A stretch of DNA of 64,000 nucleotides from Methyloligella sp050110875 (GTDB taxonomy: Bacteria; Pseudomonadota; Alphaproteobacteria; Rhizobiales; Methyloligellaceae). Each line of letters opens with the position of its first letter. Position 1 is the stretch's first letter. This document shows positions 44,501 through 52,123 of this stretch, piece by piece. Made by a program: the position numbers and the translations under genes. The DNA is taken from contig CP188828.1 in assembly GCA_050110875.1 (NCBI GenBank), positions 992,001-1,056,000 on the forward strand. Reading direction: 5' to 3'. A model generated the notes under the pieces. That model worked only from the letters and a program-made list of their open reading frames with translations. It searched no databases and had not been told where the DNA came from.

Positions 44501-44527
44501 GCTTCGTTCCGTAACGCGAAAGCACGA

Positions 44528-44554
44528 GCCGGCGCCTTTCGGGGCGCCGGTTTT
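44528..44554 (+). terminator. Rho-independent terminator
   Basis: CCGGCGCC pairs with GGCGCCGG around a TTTCGG-type loop, followed by TTTT. It is 28 nt after the small secreted protein gene, and also lies just beyond the end of the convergent methyltransferase gene. Confidence 0.85.
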
Positions 44555-44563
44555 CTATGTGGC

Positions 44564-45769
44564 CTACGGTCCCCAGCCGGCATGCTCCGGCTTGTGCAGG
44601 ATCAGACGGAAGCAATCGAGATTGCGGGTGAAGAACTCGTTCGCCGCGCCCCAGAGATAGAGACGGAATTTCCTGAATTCGAAATCGCCGAAGGTCTTCT
44701 GGATGTACTCCTTATGAGCATCGAGATTACGGGCCCATTGCTGGAAGGTCAGGAAGTAGCTCCAGCGGTCGGAGTGGCACTCGTCGAGCAAGAGCGGCGT
44801 CTTGGCGAGCTTGTTGAGGAAATCGTCGAGGACCAGGAAGGAATGGTTGCCGGGATAGATGTGCCGCACCATGAAGGTGGAGAGCTCGTATTTTTTCCAG
44901 GCTGCCGACCCGTCGAGGAAGACTCGGCCGCCCGGCTTCAATAGGTCGGCGAATTTCCGCAAGACCCGCTCGTAATCCGGCAGGTGCTCGATCACGCCCA
45001 TGATGACGATGGCGTCGAACTTCTCCTCCGGCTCGTAGTCGAGAAAATCCACCAGCTCGATATCGAAGCGGTCGCCGAAATTGGCGAGCTTGCCACGCAG
45101 GAAATCCTGAGACACCTCGGAGTTGGTGACGCCGGTGAAGTGAACGCCGGCTTGGAGCGCATGGCCAGCGAAGGCGCCCCAGCCGGGACCGATTTCCAGC
45201 ACGCGGGTTCCCTCGCCCAGGCCGCATTTCTCGATGGCCCAATCGAATTTCCGCTCGAGCGCCTTGGACAGGGGCTCGTCGTCGCTCTCGTAAATGCCCT
45301 GGCTATAGGCGGGGAAGGTGGGGTCGAGGAAGCTCAGGAAGAGCTTCGGATCGGCGTTGTAGTGGGAAGAGATGGCCTGCTTGTTGGTATAGACCTGACC
45401 GAAGATCATCGGCTCGACAAAGCGCCAGGCGGCCACAATCGGATGCTGGTCGTCCAGGTCGCTGCGCAGGGAGAAGGGCTTCAGCATGTCGCCCTCCAGA
45501 TCGAGATCGCCGTGCAGATAGGCTTCGGCGATATTGCCCTCGTCGAGGCTGCGGACGGCCTTCACCGCCTTTTCGTTTTTCAACGTGACGAAGAATTCCG
45601 GCGCGCCATTGCCGACGGTCCGCGCCTCGCCGTCCGGCAGGGTGACCTGAAACGGCGTGGAGACATCGCCTACTCGCTTGATCAGAGCGTCGATGACGGC
45701 GGTTCCGGCTGGCATGGCTTTCCCCCGATCTTGGCTGGGCGGATCGAAATCAGGATCGACGGTAGACAT
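44564..45769 (-). CDS. Cyclopropane-fatty-acid synthase-type methyltransferase
   Basis: A 401-residue S-adenosylmethionine-dependent enzyme of the CFA synthase family. An N-terminal lipid-binding region (LHGDLDLEGDM) is followed by HYNADPKLFLSFLDPTFPAY, the SAM motif VLEIGPGWGAFAG, the VTNSEVSQDF element, and FDAIVIMGVIEHLPDY. In E. coli Cfa the corresponding parts are HYD and SVGMFEHVG-type segments, so this is a diverged paralogue; the product may be cyclopropane or another methylated lipid. It is probably at the membrane surface. The start is ATG 45769, divergent from the lipase gene. Confidence 0.85.
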   Translation of the reverse strand: MSTVDPDFDPPSQDRGKAMPAGTAVIDALIKRVGDVSTPFQVTLPDGEARTVGNGAPEFFVTLKNEKAVKAVRSLDEGNIAEAYLHGDLDLEGDMLKPFSLRSDLDDQHPIVAAWRFVEPMIFGQVYTNKQAISSHYNADPKLFLSFLDPTFPAYSQGIYESDDEPLSKALERKFDWAIEKCGLGEGTRVLEIGPGWGAFAGHALQAGVHFTGVTNSEVSQDFLRGKLANFGDRFDIELVDFLDYEPEEKFDAIVIMGVIEHLPDYERVLRKFADLLKPGGRVFLDGSAAWKKYELSTFMVRHIYPGNHSFLVLDDFLNKLAKTPLLLDECHSDRWSYFLTFQQWARNLDAHKEYIQKTFGDFEFRKFRLYLWGAANEFFTRNLDCFRLILHKPEHAGWGP

Positions 45770-45893
45770 TGTTTTCGAATGTCACAGCGAATAGCAAGGA
45801 TAGCTGCTCAATTTCATGAAATCGGGGCATGCTTATTCCATCATGCGTGCCACACAGCTCCGACCTGCTCATATTTTCCGCAAGGAACCGCCG

Positions 45894-47084
45894 ATGTCCT
45901 TTCCTCTCCGATATTTTTCCTGTCGATATCTTCTTGCCGTGTGCAGTCTGCTTGCTCTGTTCGCAGGGGTGAGCCCAAGCCCGGCCGCCGCGCTTTACGA
46001 GGTGAAATCCAGTGAGATTCCGGGCAAGCCCGGCACGGTGATCCGGGTTTGGCCGCTCGAGGGCGGCGGGCCGGGAAACGGCGAGGCTTTTCGCATCCTC
46101 TATCGCTCGAAAGGCTTGCGTGGGGAGCCGATCGCGGTTTCCGGCGCTATCTTCCTGCCGAGCGGGCCGGCACCGACCGGCGGGCGCGAGGTGATCGCCT
46201 ATGCGCATCCGACAAGCGGCGTCATGCCCAAATGCGCGCCCTCTCTCAGGCCCGACACGGCGGGGATGATCTGGGGGCTGAGACAGATGCTGCAGGCCGG
46301 CTATGTGGTCGCCGCCACGGATTATCCGGGGTTGGGCACGAACACCATGCACCCCTATCTCTACGGGATCAGCGAGGCCCGGTCGGTGCTGGATTCGGTT
46401 CGTGCGGCGCGAGCGCTGGAGCATGCCAAGGCGAGCGAGCGCTTCGTCGTCTGGGGGCATAGCCAGGGCGGGCAAGCAGCCTTGTTTACCGGCCAGATCG
46501 CCCGGTCATATGCGCCGGAGCTGAAGCTGATGGGCGTCGCGGCCGCTGCTCCGGCCACCTATCTGCTGGAACTTTTCAAGGACGACTATCACGACGAGGG
46601 CGGGAAGATCCTGACCGCCATGGCGCTGCTTTCCTGGTCGCGCATCAAGAATGTCTCGCTGAAGAGCGTCGTCGAGCCTCAGGCGATGCAGCCCTTCCTG
46701 CGCACGGCCGAGCAGTGCCTGGAATCGCCAGGGCAAATTCTTTCGCTCGAGAAGGACGCAAAACCCCTGCAGGCCGGTCGCTTCCTGAAGATCGACCCGA
46801 CCAAGACCGAGCCTTGGCGCTCCATCATGCTGGAGAATTCGCCGGGCAAGCAGCGCATCCCCGTACCGGTCTTCCTGGCGCAAGGAACGGCGGACACGAC
46901 GGTGAACCCCGCCGTGACCAAGCAATATGGCGGGGCGCTCTGCAAGCAGGGCGTGCGGGTCCATTTCGTCGAGATGCCGGGCACCACCCACACCTTCGCC
47001 GCCAAGAACAGCGTCGGCGCGGCGTTGCAATGGATGGAGGAGCGTTTCCGCGGCGCACCGGCTCCGAGCAGCTGCGGCGGCTGA
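45894..47084 (+). CDS. Secreted lipase/esterase (secretory lipase family)
   Basis: A 396-residue exported serine hydrolase. It has a signal peptide (YLLAVCSLLALFAGVSPSP, cleavage after PAAA), then AYAHPTSGVMPKCAPSL, TDYPGLGT, the nucleophile GHSQGGQAAL, acid in AQGTADTTVNP and histidine in PGTTHTFAA. The pattern fits the LIP/secretory lipase group, also found in actinobacteria and fungi. ATG at 45894 follows AAGGA; earlier ATGs at 45816 and 45843 are less suitable for a signal peptide. It is convergent with the DUF1328 gene, with a hairpin between them. Confidence 0.83.
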   Translation: MSFPLRYFSCRYLLAVCSLLALFAGVSPSPAAALYEVKSSEIPGKPGTVIRVWPLEGGGPGNGEAFRILYRSKGLRGEPIAVSGAIFLPSGPAPTGGREVIAYAHPTSGVMPKCAPSLRPDTAGMIWGLRQMLQAGYVVAATDYPGLGTNTMHPYLYGISEARSVLDSVRAARALEHAKASERFVVWGHSQGGQAALFTGQIARSYAPELKLMGVAAAAPATYLLELFKDDYHDEGGKILTAMALLSWSRIKNVSLKSVVEPQAMQPFLRTAEQCLESPGQILSLEKDAKPLQAGRFLKIDPTKTEPWRSIMLENSPGKQRIPVPVFLAQGTADTTVNPAVTKQYGGALCKQGVRVHFVEMPGTTHTFAAKNSVGAALQWMEERFRGAPAPSSCGG

Positions 47085-47098
47085 CATGCTCCGAGGCG

Positions 47099-47128
47099 CC
47101 GGCGCGGAGGATTTGAGATCCGCGCCGG
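47099..47128. terminator. Convergent hairpin between lipase and DUF1328 genes
   Basis: CCGGCGCGGA pairs perfectly with TCCGCGCCGG around a 10-nt loop, midway between two convergent stops. No T-tract is present, so strength is uncertain. Confidence 0.45.
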
Positions 47129-47152
47129 TCTCACCTCAGGATTTCAGCCGAT

Positions 47153-47320
47153 CTAGAGGGCGAGCAAGGCCAGGATCAGTATCACCACGAAGATCAGCAG
47201 GAAAATGTAGAACAAGATCTTCGCAACGCCTGCAGTGGCCGCAGACACGCCGCTAAAGCCGAAAAAGCCGGCGATCAGCGAGATCACGAAAAAGATCAGC
47301 GCCCAATACAATAAATCCAT
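47153..47320 (-). CDS. DUF1328 small membrane protein
   Basis: A 55-residue protein made of two hydrophobic helices, starting MDLLYWALIFFVISLIAGFF, with the family block GFSGVSAATAGVAKILF in the centre. The family (UPF0391) is small, widespread in proteobacteria and of unknown function; some members are stress-induced. The ATG at 47320, preceded by GGAGG, is clearly the start and removes the 23-residue upstream extension. The gene is alone, with an L,D-transpeptidase gene upstream on the same strand. Confidence 0.88.
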   Translation of the reverse strand: MDLLYWALIFFVISLIAGFFGFSGVSAATAGVAKILFYIFLLIFVVILILALLAL

Positions 47321-47473
47321 ATCAGCCTCCAATGCAGACAGACCGCCGCGCGATGCCCCAGCGGTCTGCCGTCGCCCCGAAATGGCCAAGAACCACCAAC
47401 CAAACGGCCACTAAATCAAAGGCGATAAGAGGCGATAGAGTTCCCGGTTTCCGATGCGCTGCTCCGGACCGAC

Positions 47474-47923
47474 CTATTTGCGAATGAGGATGGTGGTGTT
47501 TGCACGGCCGTTACGCTCGACCAGAGAATAGAGCTTGGCGGCGTTTCTCGGATGCAGGCGCACACAACCATGGGAAGCCGGGCGCCCGAGATGCTGCACC
47601 TCGGTCGAGCCATGGATGGCATAGTTGCCGGAGAAGAAGATCGAATACGGCATGGGCGCGCCGCCATAAAGGCTAGAGCGGTGATGGGGCGAGAGCATGT
47701 AGGGCTTGAACGTGCCTGTGGGCGTGCGATAGCCGGGCCGGGCGGTGGAGATTTTCCAGGTATGGGCGGGGCGTCCATCCACATAGACCTGCATGCGCTG
47801 GGCGGAAAGGCTGATCTGCGCGACCACCTGAGCGGCGTGAGCGATGGTGGTGAACAACGCTACGGCCACCACAATAGTGAGCAGCAGAATGGCGGCAGCC
47901 TGCAGTAGACGTTTCAGAAACAT
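47474..47923 (-). CDS. L,D-transpeptidase (YkuD domain)
   Basis: A 149-residue exported enzyme for peptidoglycan crosslinking. An N-terminal membrane/signal segment (LLQAAAILLLTIVVAVALF) is followed by a YkuD domain with ISLSAQRMQVYVDGR, STARPGYRTPTGTFKP, the histidine of YAIHGSTEV, and the catalytic Cys in ASHGCVRLHP. No LysM or other binding domain is present, as for short alphaproteobacterial members. ATG at 47923, with GGAG 8 nt upstream, is preferred to the GTG at 47932. Its specific linkage type cannot be read. Confidence 0.92.
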   Translation of the reverse strand: MFLKRLLQAAAILLLTIVVAVALFTTIAHAAQVVAQISLSAQRMQVYVDGRPAHTWKISTARPGYRTPTGTFKPYMLSPHHRSSLYGGAPMPYSIFFSGNYAIHGSTEVQHLGRPASHGCVRLHPRNAAKLYSLVERNGRANTTILIRK

Positions 47924-48134
47924 TACGGTCACTCCCTACTAACAACCGTATCGGGCCCTGCAGCTTTCGCTCCGGCCTTTCGTTTAGACTGGTAGACTAC
48001 TCGCGTGCGTTGAATATCCGGTGAATTCGGTCCAGCATCCCGTTTGCGAGAGGCAAAATGGTGCAAAACGGTGAACCGTGCCTAAGCTGCTGTGCCAATT
48101 GGCGCCACATTGCATGTTGAACGGCGGTGCGTTG

Positions 48135-49331
48135 ATGCGCGCAACGGGTTGCGGCCGGGGCTTCGGCCGCGCCGCTTTGCTGCTTTCCCTGCTCTGCGCC
48201 GTCGCGGTGGCGGTCTCAACCAGCGGTGCCTTCGCACAATCCACGGCACATACTGCTCCGGCTGTGACAGCGGCGGCGATGCCCATGCCGGACCGAAAGC
48301 CGCCCGTGTCGGAGGAGCTTAGCCAAACCCCGTCCATCTCGGAGACCCCGGCCAAGGAGCTGTTCTCCTCGGTCACCTCGGGCGCGGAGATGCGTCCGAA
48401 GCCGATCGGCTTCTATACTGCCGGCTGTCTGGCCGGCGGAAAGGCGCTTCCCGTGACCGGTCCGGCCTGGCAGGCGATGCGCCTGTCGCGCAACCGCAAT
48501 TGGGGTCATCCGGCGCTGATCGAGTATGTGGAGCGTCTGGCGAAGGAGGCGAAGGAGGAGGACGGCTGGCCGGGGCTGCTGGTGGGCGATCTCTCCCAGC
48601 CGCGGGGTGGGCCGATGATCACCGGCCATACGAGCCATCAGGTGGGGCTGGATGCGGATATCTGGCTGACTCCGATGCCCGACCGCGTGCTGACGCCCGA
48701 GGAGCGGGAGAATATCAGCGCCGTCTCCATGCTGAAGGATCCCTTCACGGTGGATCCGGAGATCTGGACGCCGTCCCATACGGCGCTGATCAAGCGGGCG
48801 GCTTCGGACGATCAAGTGGCCCGCATCTTCGTGCACCCGGCGATCAAGAAGAAGCTCTGCGAGACGGCGGGCAGCGATCGCCGCTGGCTCGGCAAGGTGC
48901 GCCCCTGGTGGAACCATTATTACCATTTCCATGTGCGGCTCGACTGCCCGCCCGGCATCTCCGGCTGCCGCAACCAACCGCCGGTCTCCGGCGCCGATGG
49001 CTGCGGGAAAGAGGTGGAGAATTGGATGGTGAAGCTGCGCCAGGCGGAAATCTGGAAGGCAGAGGAACGGGTGAAGCCGGGCAAGCCGGCGCCCGAGAAG
49101 CCGCCGCTCAAGCTGACCGACCTTCCCGAGCAATGCGAGAGCGTGCTGACATCGGGCAATGCCAGCGTGCTGCCGGAGCCGGGGGAGCCCTCTGCCATGT
49201 TGCGGGCGATCGCGAGCAAGGAGGCCGGTCCGCCCCTGCCCGCACCGGATCCGAACATGCTGAACATTCTGAAGAATGGCGGCGATCCGGCGAAAGAGCC
49301 GGTGCCGCTGCCCGACAGGAAGCCGCGCTGA
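48135..49331 (+). CDS. mepA: Penicillin-insensitive murein endopeptidase MepA
   Basis: A periplasmic LAS-type metalloendopeptidase cleaving D-Ala-meso-DAP crosslinks. In 398 residues are a signal peptide (AALLLSLLCAVAVAVS), then YTAGCLAGG, MRLSRNRNWGHPALI, zinc ligands in TGHTSHQVGLDADIWL, and the closing motif WWNHYYHFHVRLDCP. The C-terminal ~110 residues are Pro-rich and have no counterpart in the E. coli enzyme (274 residues). Conserved cysteines suggest disulfides. The start is taken at 48135 because it begins a good signal peptide; an ATG at 48114 or GTG at 48078 are alternatives. Confidence 0.92.
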   Translation: MRATGCGRGFGRAALLLSLLCAVAVAVSTSGAFAQSTAHTAPAVTAAAMPMPDRKPPVSEELSQTPSISETPAKELFSSVTSGAEMRPKPIGFYTAGCLAGGKALPVTGPAWQAMRLSRNRNWGHPALIEYVERLAKEAKEEDGWPGLLVGDLSQPRGGPMITGHTSHQVGLDADIWLTPMPDRVLTPEERENISAVSMLKDPFTVDPEIWTPSHTALIKRAASDDQVARIFVHPAIKKKLCETAGSDRRWLGKVRPWWNHYYHFHVRLDCPPGISGCRNQPPVSGADGCGKEVENWMVKLRQAEIWKAEERVKPGKPAPEKPPLKLTDLPEQCESVLTSGNASVLPEPGEPSAMLRAIASKEAGPPLPAPDPNMLNILKNGGDPAKEPVPLPDRKPR

Positions 49332-49369
49332 CCTTCGCGGAGCCGATTTCACAAGCCAAAGGAGCCAGG

Positions 49370-49741
49370 GTGGAAGAACAAAAGAACGTCTTCGGCGAGC
49401 CGCTCGCCACCTGTTCGGACCGGCCGCTGACCGGTTATTACCGCACCGGATGCTGCCATACGGGCGCGGACGATCTGGGGCTGCATACGGTCTGCGTGGA
49501 GGTCACCGCAGCGTTTCTCGAATTCTCCGCATCGCGCGGCAACGATCTTTCGACGCCGCAGCCGGATTTCGGCTTCCCCGGGCTTCAGCCGGGCGACCGG
49601 TGGTGTCTTTGCGCCAGCCGCTGGCTGGAGGCGCTGGACGCCGGGGTCGCGCCGCGGGTCTGCCTTTCCGCTACCCATGAGGCAACGCTTCAAGTCATCG
49701 ACCTGGAGGATCTGAAGCGCCACGCGCTGGATCTGTCGTGA
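49370..49741 (+). CDS. DUF2237 family protein
   Basis: A 123-residue cytoplasmic protein matching the DUF2237 family from end to end: NVFGEPLATCSDRPLTGYYR, TGCCHTGADDLGLHTVC, GNDLSTPQPDFGFPGLQPGD, RWCLCASRW and LSATHEATLQ. Its several conserved cysteines hint at metal or redox chemistry, but function is unknown. The start is GTG at 49370 (frame shared with an out-of-frame stretch of mepA); AGGAG is 5 nt upstream. It is 38 nt after mepA and probably co-transcribed. Confidence 0.9.
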   Translation: MEEQKNVFGEPLATCSDRPLTGYYRTGCCHTGADDLGLHTVCVEVTAAFLEFSASRGNDLSTPQPDFGFPGLQPGDRWCLCASRWLEALDAGVAPRVCLSATHEATLQVIDLEDLKRHALDLS

Positions 49742-49876
49742 GCGGGAGTCACCGCGAGGCCAGTCTTGGCCGGGCCGGCTGTCCTCTCGCCCATCCCGAT
49801 CTCCGATAGAGCTCCCGGGCCGGGTGCCGAAGGGAAACGCTTCTCACGCACCGAAACGAAATCTTTTGACTCCGAT

Positions 49877-49891
49877 GTTCGTGTAATGTTC
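49877..49891 (+). promoter_or_regulatory. LexA (SOS) box
   Basis: GTTCGTGTAATGTTC is a perfect GTTC-N7-GTTC direct repeat, the LexA operator of alphaproteobacteria. It lies 37 nt before the start of the Y-family polymerase gene. A TTGACT hexamer at 49865-49870 could be the -35. Confidence 0.82.
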
Positions 49892-49928
49892 TCTGGTTGG
49901 CTCATCACCTGAGTGGCTTGTTTCGGGC

Positions 49929-51176
49929 ATGCGCAAACCGGAGACGATCGAACGGCTCTATCTCGACTTCGACGGCTTCTTCGCGAGCGTCGAGCAACAG
50001 GCCCGGCCGAGGCTGCGCGGACGGCCCATCGGCATCGTTCCGTTCGACGGAACGGAGCATACCTGCGTCATCGCCTGCTCCAAGGAGGCGAAGGCCCAGG
50101 GCGCGCGCAATGTCATGCCTGTGAAGGAGGCGCTGCAAGTCTGCCCCGACATGGTGCTCGTGCCCCAGAGCCCGGATCTTTACCGCCGGGCGCACAATAC
50201 GCTGCTCAGCGAGATCGGCACGGTTATTCCGGTTACCGCCGTCAAATCCATCGATGAGCTGACCTGCGATCTCTCCAAGCGCGATATCGGCGATCCGGCG
50301 GGGCTGGCGCACCGCATCAAGGCGCGCATCCGCGAGCATGTGGGGGAGCACATCTCCTGCTCGATCGGCTTCGCGGCCAACCGGCAGCTCGCCAAGATCG
50401 CGGGCAAGCAGAACAAGCCGGACGGCGTGACAATCTGGCGGCCGGAGGACCTGCCCGAACCGCTCCTGCCGATCCCCCTCAAGGATATCCCCGGCATCGG
50501 CTCGCGCATGGAGCGCCGCCTCGCCCGCGCCGGGATTTACGATATGGCCGATTTGCTGGCGCTGCAGCCGAAACACATGCGGCGCCTGTGGAACAACGTC
50601 ACCGGAGAGAAGCTCTGGTACGCGCTGCACGGCTACGACGTGAAGACGGCGCCATCCGATCGCGGCATGTTCGGCCATGGCAGGGTGCTTTCGCCCGACA
50701 TGCGCTCCCTGGAGCATGCCCGCAGCTTCTCCCGCCTGTTGCTGGTGAAGGCGGCGCGCCGCATGCGCCGGGCGAATTTCTATGCGGGCCGGGTTTGGCT
50801 CCGCCTGTCGATGCGCGAGGACCGGTGGTTCGGGCAAATGCCGCTCCCGATCGTGCATGACGATTATGCCTGTCTGTCGGCGCTGGAGGCGCTGTGGAAA
50901 CGGGCCCGGACGGAGCTGCCGGCAAGCGCCAAGGTCAACCGTATCGGCGTCACGCTGCTGGATCTGTCGCCGGCGACCGAGCGCCAGCTCGATATGCTTC
51001 TCAACGATGGCCGGGAGCGGGGACGCTGGGAGGCCATCACCACCGCGATGGACACCCTCAATATCCGGTACGGAAAGACGATTCTGAGCATCGGCCCCTG
51101 GACGCCGCCGCCCGGGGGAAACGCGGGCGGCAAGATCTCCTATACGCGAATTCCCAGTGCGGAGGATTTCTGGTGA
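49929..51176 (+). CDS. Y-family (DinB-like) DNA polymerase, divergent
   Basis: A translesion polymerase of 415 residues. The catalytic carboxylates are present: LYLDFDGFFASVEQQ (Asp13, Asp15) and VKSIDELTCDL (Asp109, Glu110). CSIGFAANRQLAKIAGKQNK is the fingers/palm lysine helix, and IPGIGSRMERRL the helix-hairpin-helix. A little-finger domain then follows (residues ~235-370). The SIDEL and DFDGFF variants and the lack of a C-terminal clamp-binding peptide separate it from standard DinB. The start is ATG 49929 with a LexA box upstream. Its stop overlaps the next small gene (GTGA). Confidence 0.9.
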   Translation: MRKPETIERLYLDFDGFFASVEQQARPRLRGRPIGIVPFDGTEHTCVIACSKEAKAQGARNVMPVKEALQVCPDMVLVPQSPDLYRRAHNTLLSEIGTVIPVTAVKSIDELTCDLSKRDIGDPAGLAHRIKARIREHVGEHISCSIGFAANRQLAKIAGKQNKPDGVTIWRPEDLPEPLLPIPLKDIPGIGSRMERRLARAGIYDMADLLALQPKHMRRLWNNVTGEKLWYALHGYDVKTAPSDRGMFGHGRVLSPDMRSLEHARSFSRLLLVKAARRMRRANFYAGRVWLRLSMREDRWFGQMPLPIVHDDYACLSALEALWKRARTELPASAKVNRIGVTLLDLSPATERQLDMLLNDGRERGRWEAITTAMDTLNIRYGKTILSIGPWTPPPGGNAGGKISYTRIPSAEDFW

Positions 51177-51424
51177 GTTGGAAGACCGATTTGCAGCTCC
51201 GCGACATCGCCGAGGGGCAGCGCCTCGAGGCGAAATGCAGGCGCTGCGGCCATACCCATTATGTCGATATCGCCGCGATCCTGAAATCGCCCGAGCTGCA
51301 GTTCATCTATATCGACGAGCTGGAGCGGATGACCGTCTGCAAGGCGCGGGGCTGCGGTGGCGCGGTGCGCCTGGCCCAGGTTCACGACAGCGATACCGAA
51401 GGCTTCGTGGGCGGAATGTCGTAG
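51173..51424 (+). CDS. Small zinc-ribbon-like protein coupled to the polymerase gene
   Basis: An 83-residue protein starting with GTG at 51173 inside the stop codon of the polymerase gene. It has CRRCGHTHYVDI (Cys22, Cys25) and a second pair in VCKARGCGGAV, spaced like a zinc ribbon. Between them is ILKSPELQFIYIDELERM. No family is recognised. The overlap and the absence of another promoter imply it is SOS-induced with the polymerase, so an accessory role in polymerase recruitment or DNA binding is plausible. It ends just 6 nt before the assembly gap. Confidence 0.72.
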   Translation: MSWKTDLQLRDIAEGQRLEAKCRRCGHTHYVDIAAILKSPELQFIYIDELERMTVCKARGCGGAVRLAQVHDSDTEGFVGGMS

Positions 51425-51430
51425 AGGCCG

Positions 51431-51480
51431 NNNNNNNNNNNNNNNNNNNNNNNNNNNNNNNNNNNNNNNNNNNNNNNNNN
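51431..51480. other. Assembly gap (50 N)
   Basis: Fifty undetermined bases. The true length is unknown, and sequence on its two sides may not be contiguous. Any gene or terminator between the zinc-ribbon-like gene and the 51.56-kb gene is lost. Confidence 0.99.
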
Positions 51481-51561
51481 TACGGCGCGGCAGTGCTTGA
51501 CCGATCGGCCAGATCGACGGTTTCCTGATCGCCAAACTCGGGGCGGCCGGGCGGAGGACAC

Positions 51562-52068
51562 ATGCCGGATCTCAAAAATGGTATCGTTGCGGGTATTCTG
51601 ATCTTAGGGATCGCCGCCCTGCTGTTCGTCTGGTGGTGGCCTGGGGACGACAGCCTCTCCTCCGCAATCCCGGAGACCGGCGATCTGGCGACGGCCGATC
51701 CGCCGCAGCTCAACTGCATCTTCTACAAGTTCACGGCCCAGCGGCCCCATCTGGAGTTCGTGTTCAACGTCGAAGACGAGACCGGCAAGCCGCGCTTCGA
51801 GCAGCTTTACGTGTCGCTGTTCAATGGCAGGGAACGGATGGTCGATGTGAAGAAGCCGCCCTATCCCGTTTGGCAGTTCGATCCCGCGGCCGAACCGAAG
51901 CGCATCTATACCGAGATCGACGTCAATGACGACTCGCTTGCGGGAAAGCACACCGAGCCCATCGCCATCGAGCTCTACAAATACAATCCGGCGGCCAGCG
52001 GTCCGGGATGGAAGGAAGCCAGCCTGAAGAGCGTCCATTATCAGAATTTGCCGGGGCAATGCCGCTAG
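51562..52068 (+). CDS. Membrane-anchored periplasmic protein, unknown
   Basis: A 168-residue protein with one N-terminal membrane segment (IVAGILILGIAALLFVWWW, residues ~8-26) and a soluble periplasmic domain of ~140 residues. That domain has LNCIFYKFTAQRPHLEFVF and a final Cys (QCR), which may form a disulfide with the Cys near residue 51. GGAGG precedes the ATG. No family is recognised, and it lies next to an assembly gap, so its operon context upstream is unknown. Confidence 0.65.
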   Translation: MPDLKNGIVAGILILGIAALLFVWWWPGDDSLSSAIPETGDLATADPPQLNCIFYKFTAQRPHLEFVFNVEDETGKPRFEQLYVSLFNGRERMVDVKKPPYPVWQFDPAAEPKRIYTEIDVNDDSLAGKHTEPIAIELYKYNPAASGPGWKEASLKSVHYQNLPGQCR

Positions 52069-52123
52069 GCTGTCGCTGAGGGTGCCCCGGCGGAATGAGG
52101 AAGCGCGTGTTCCCTTCGCGCCC

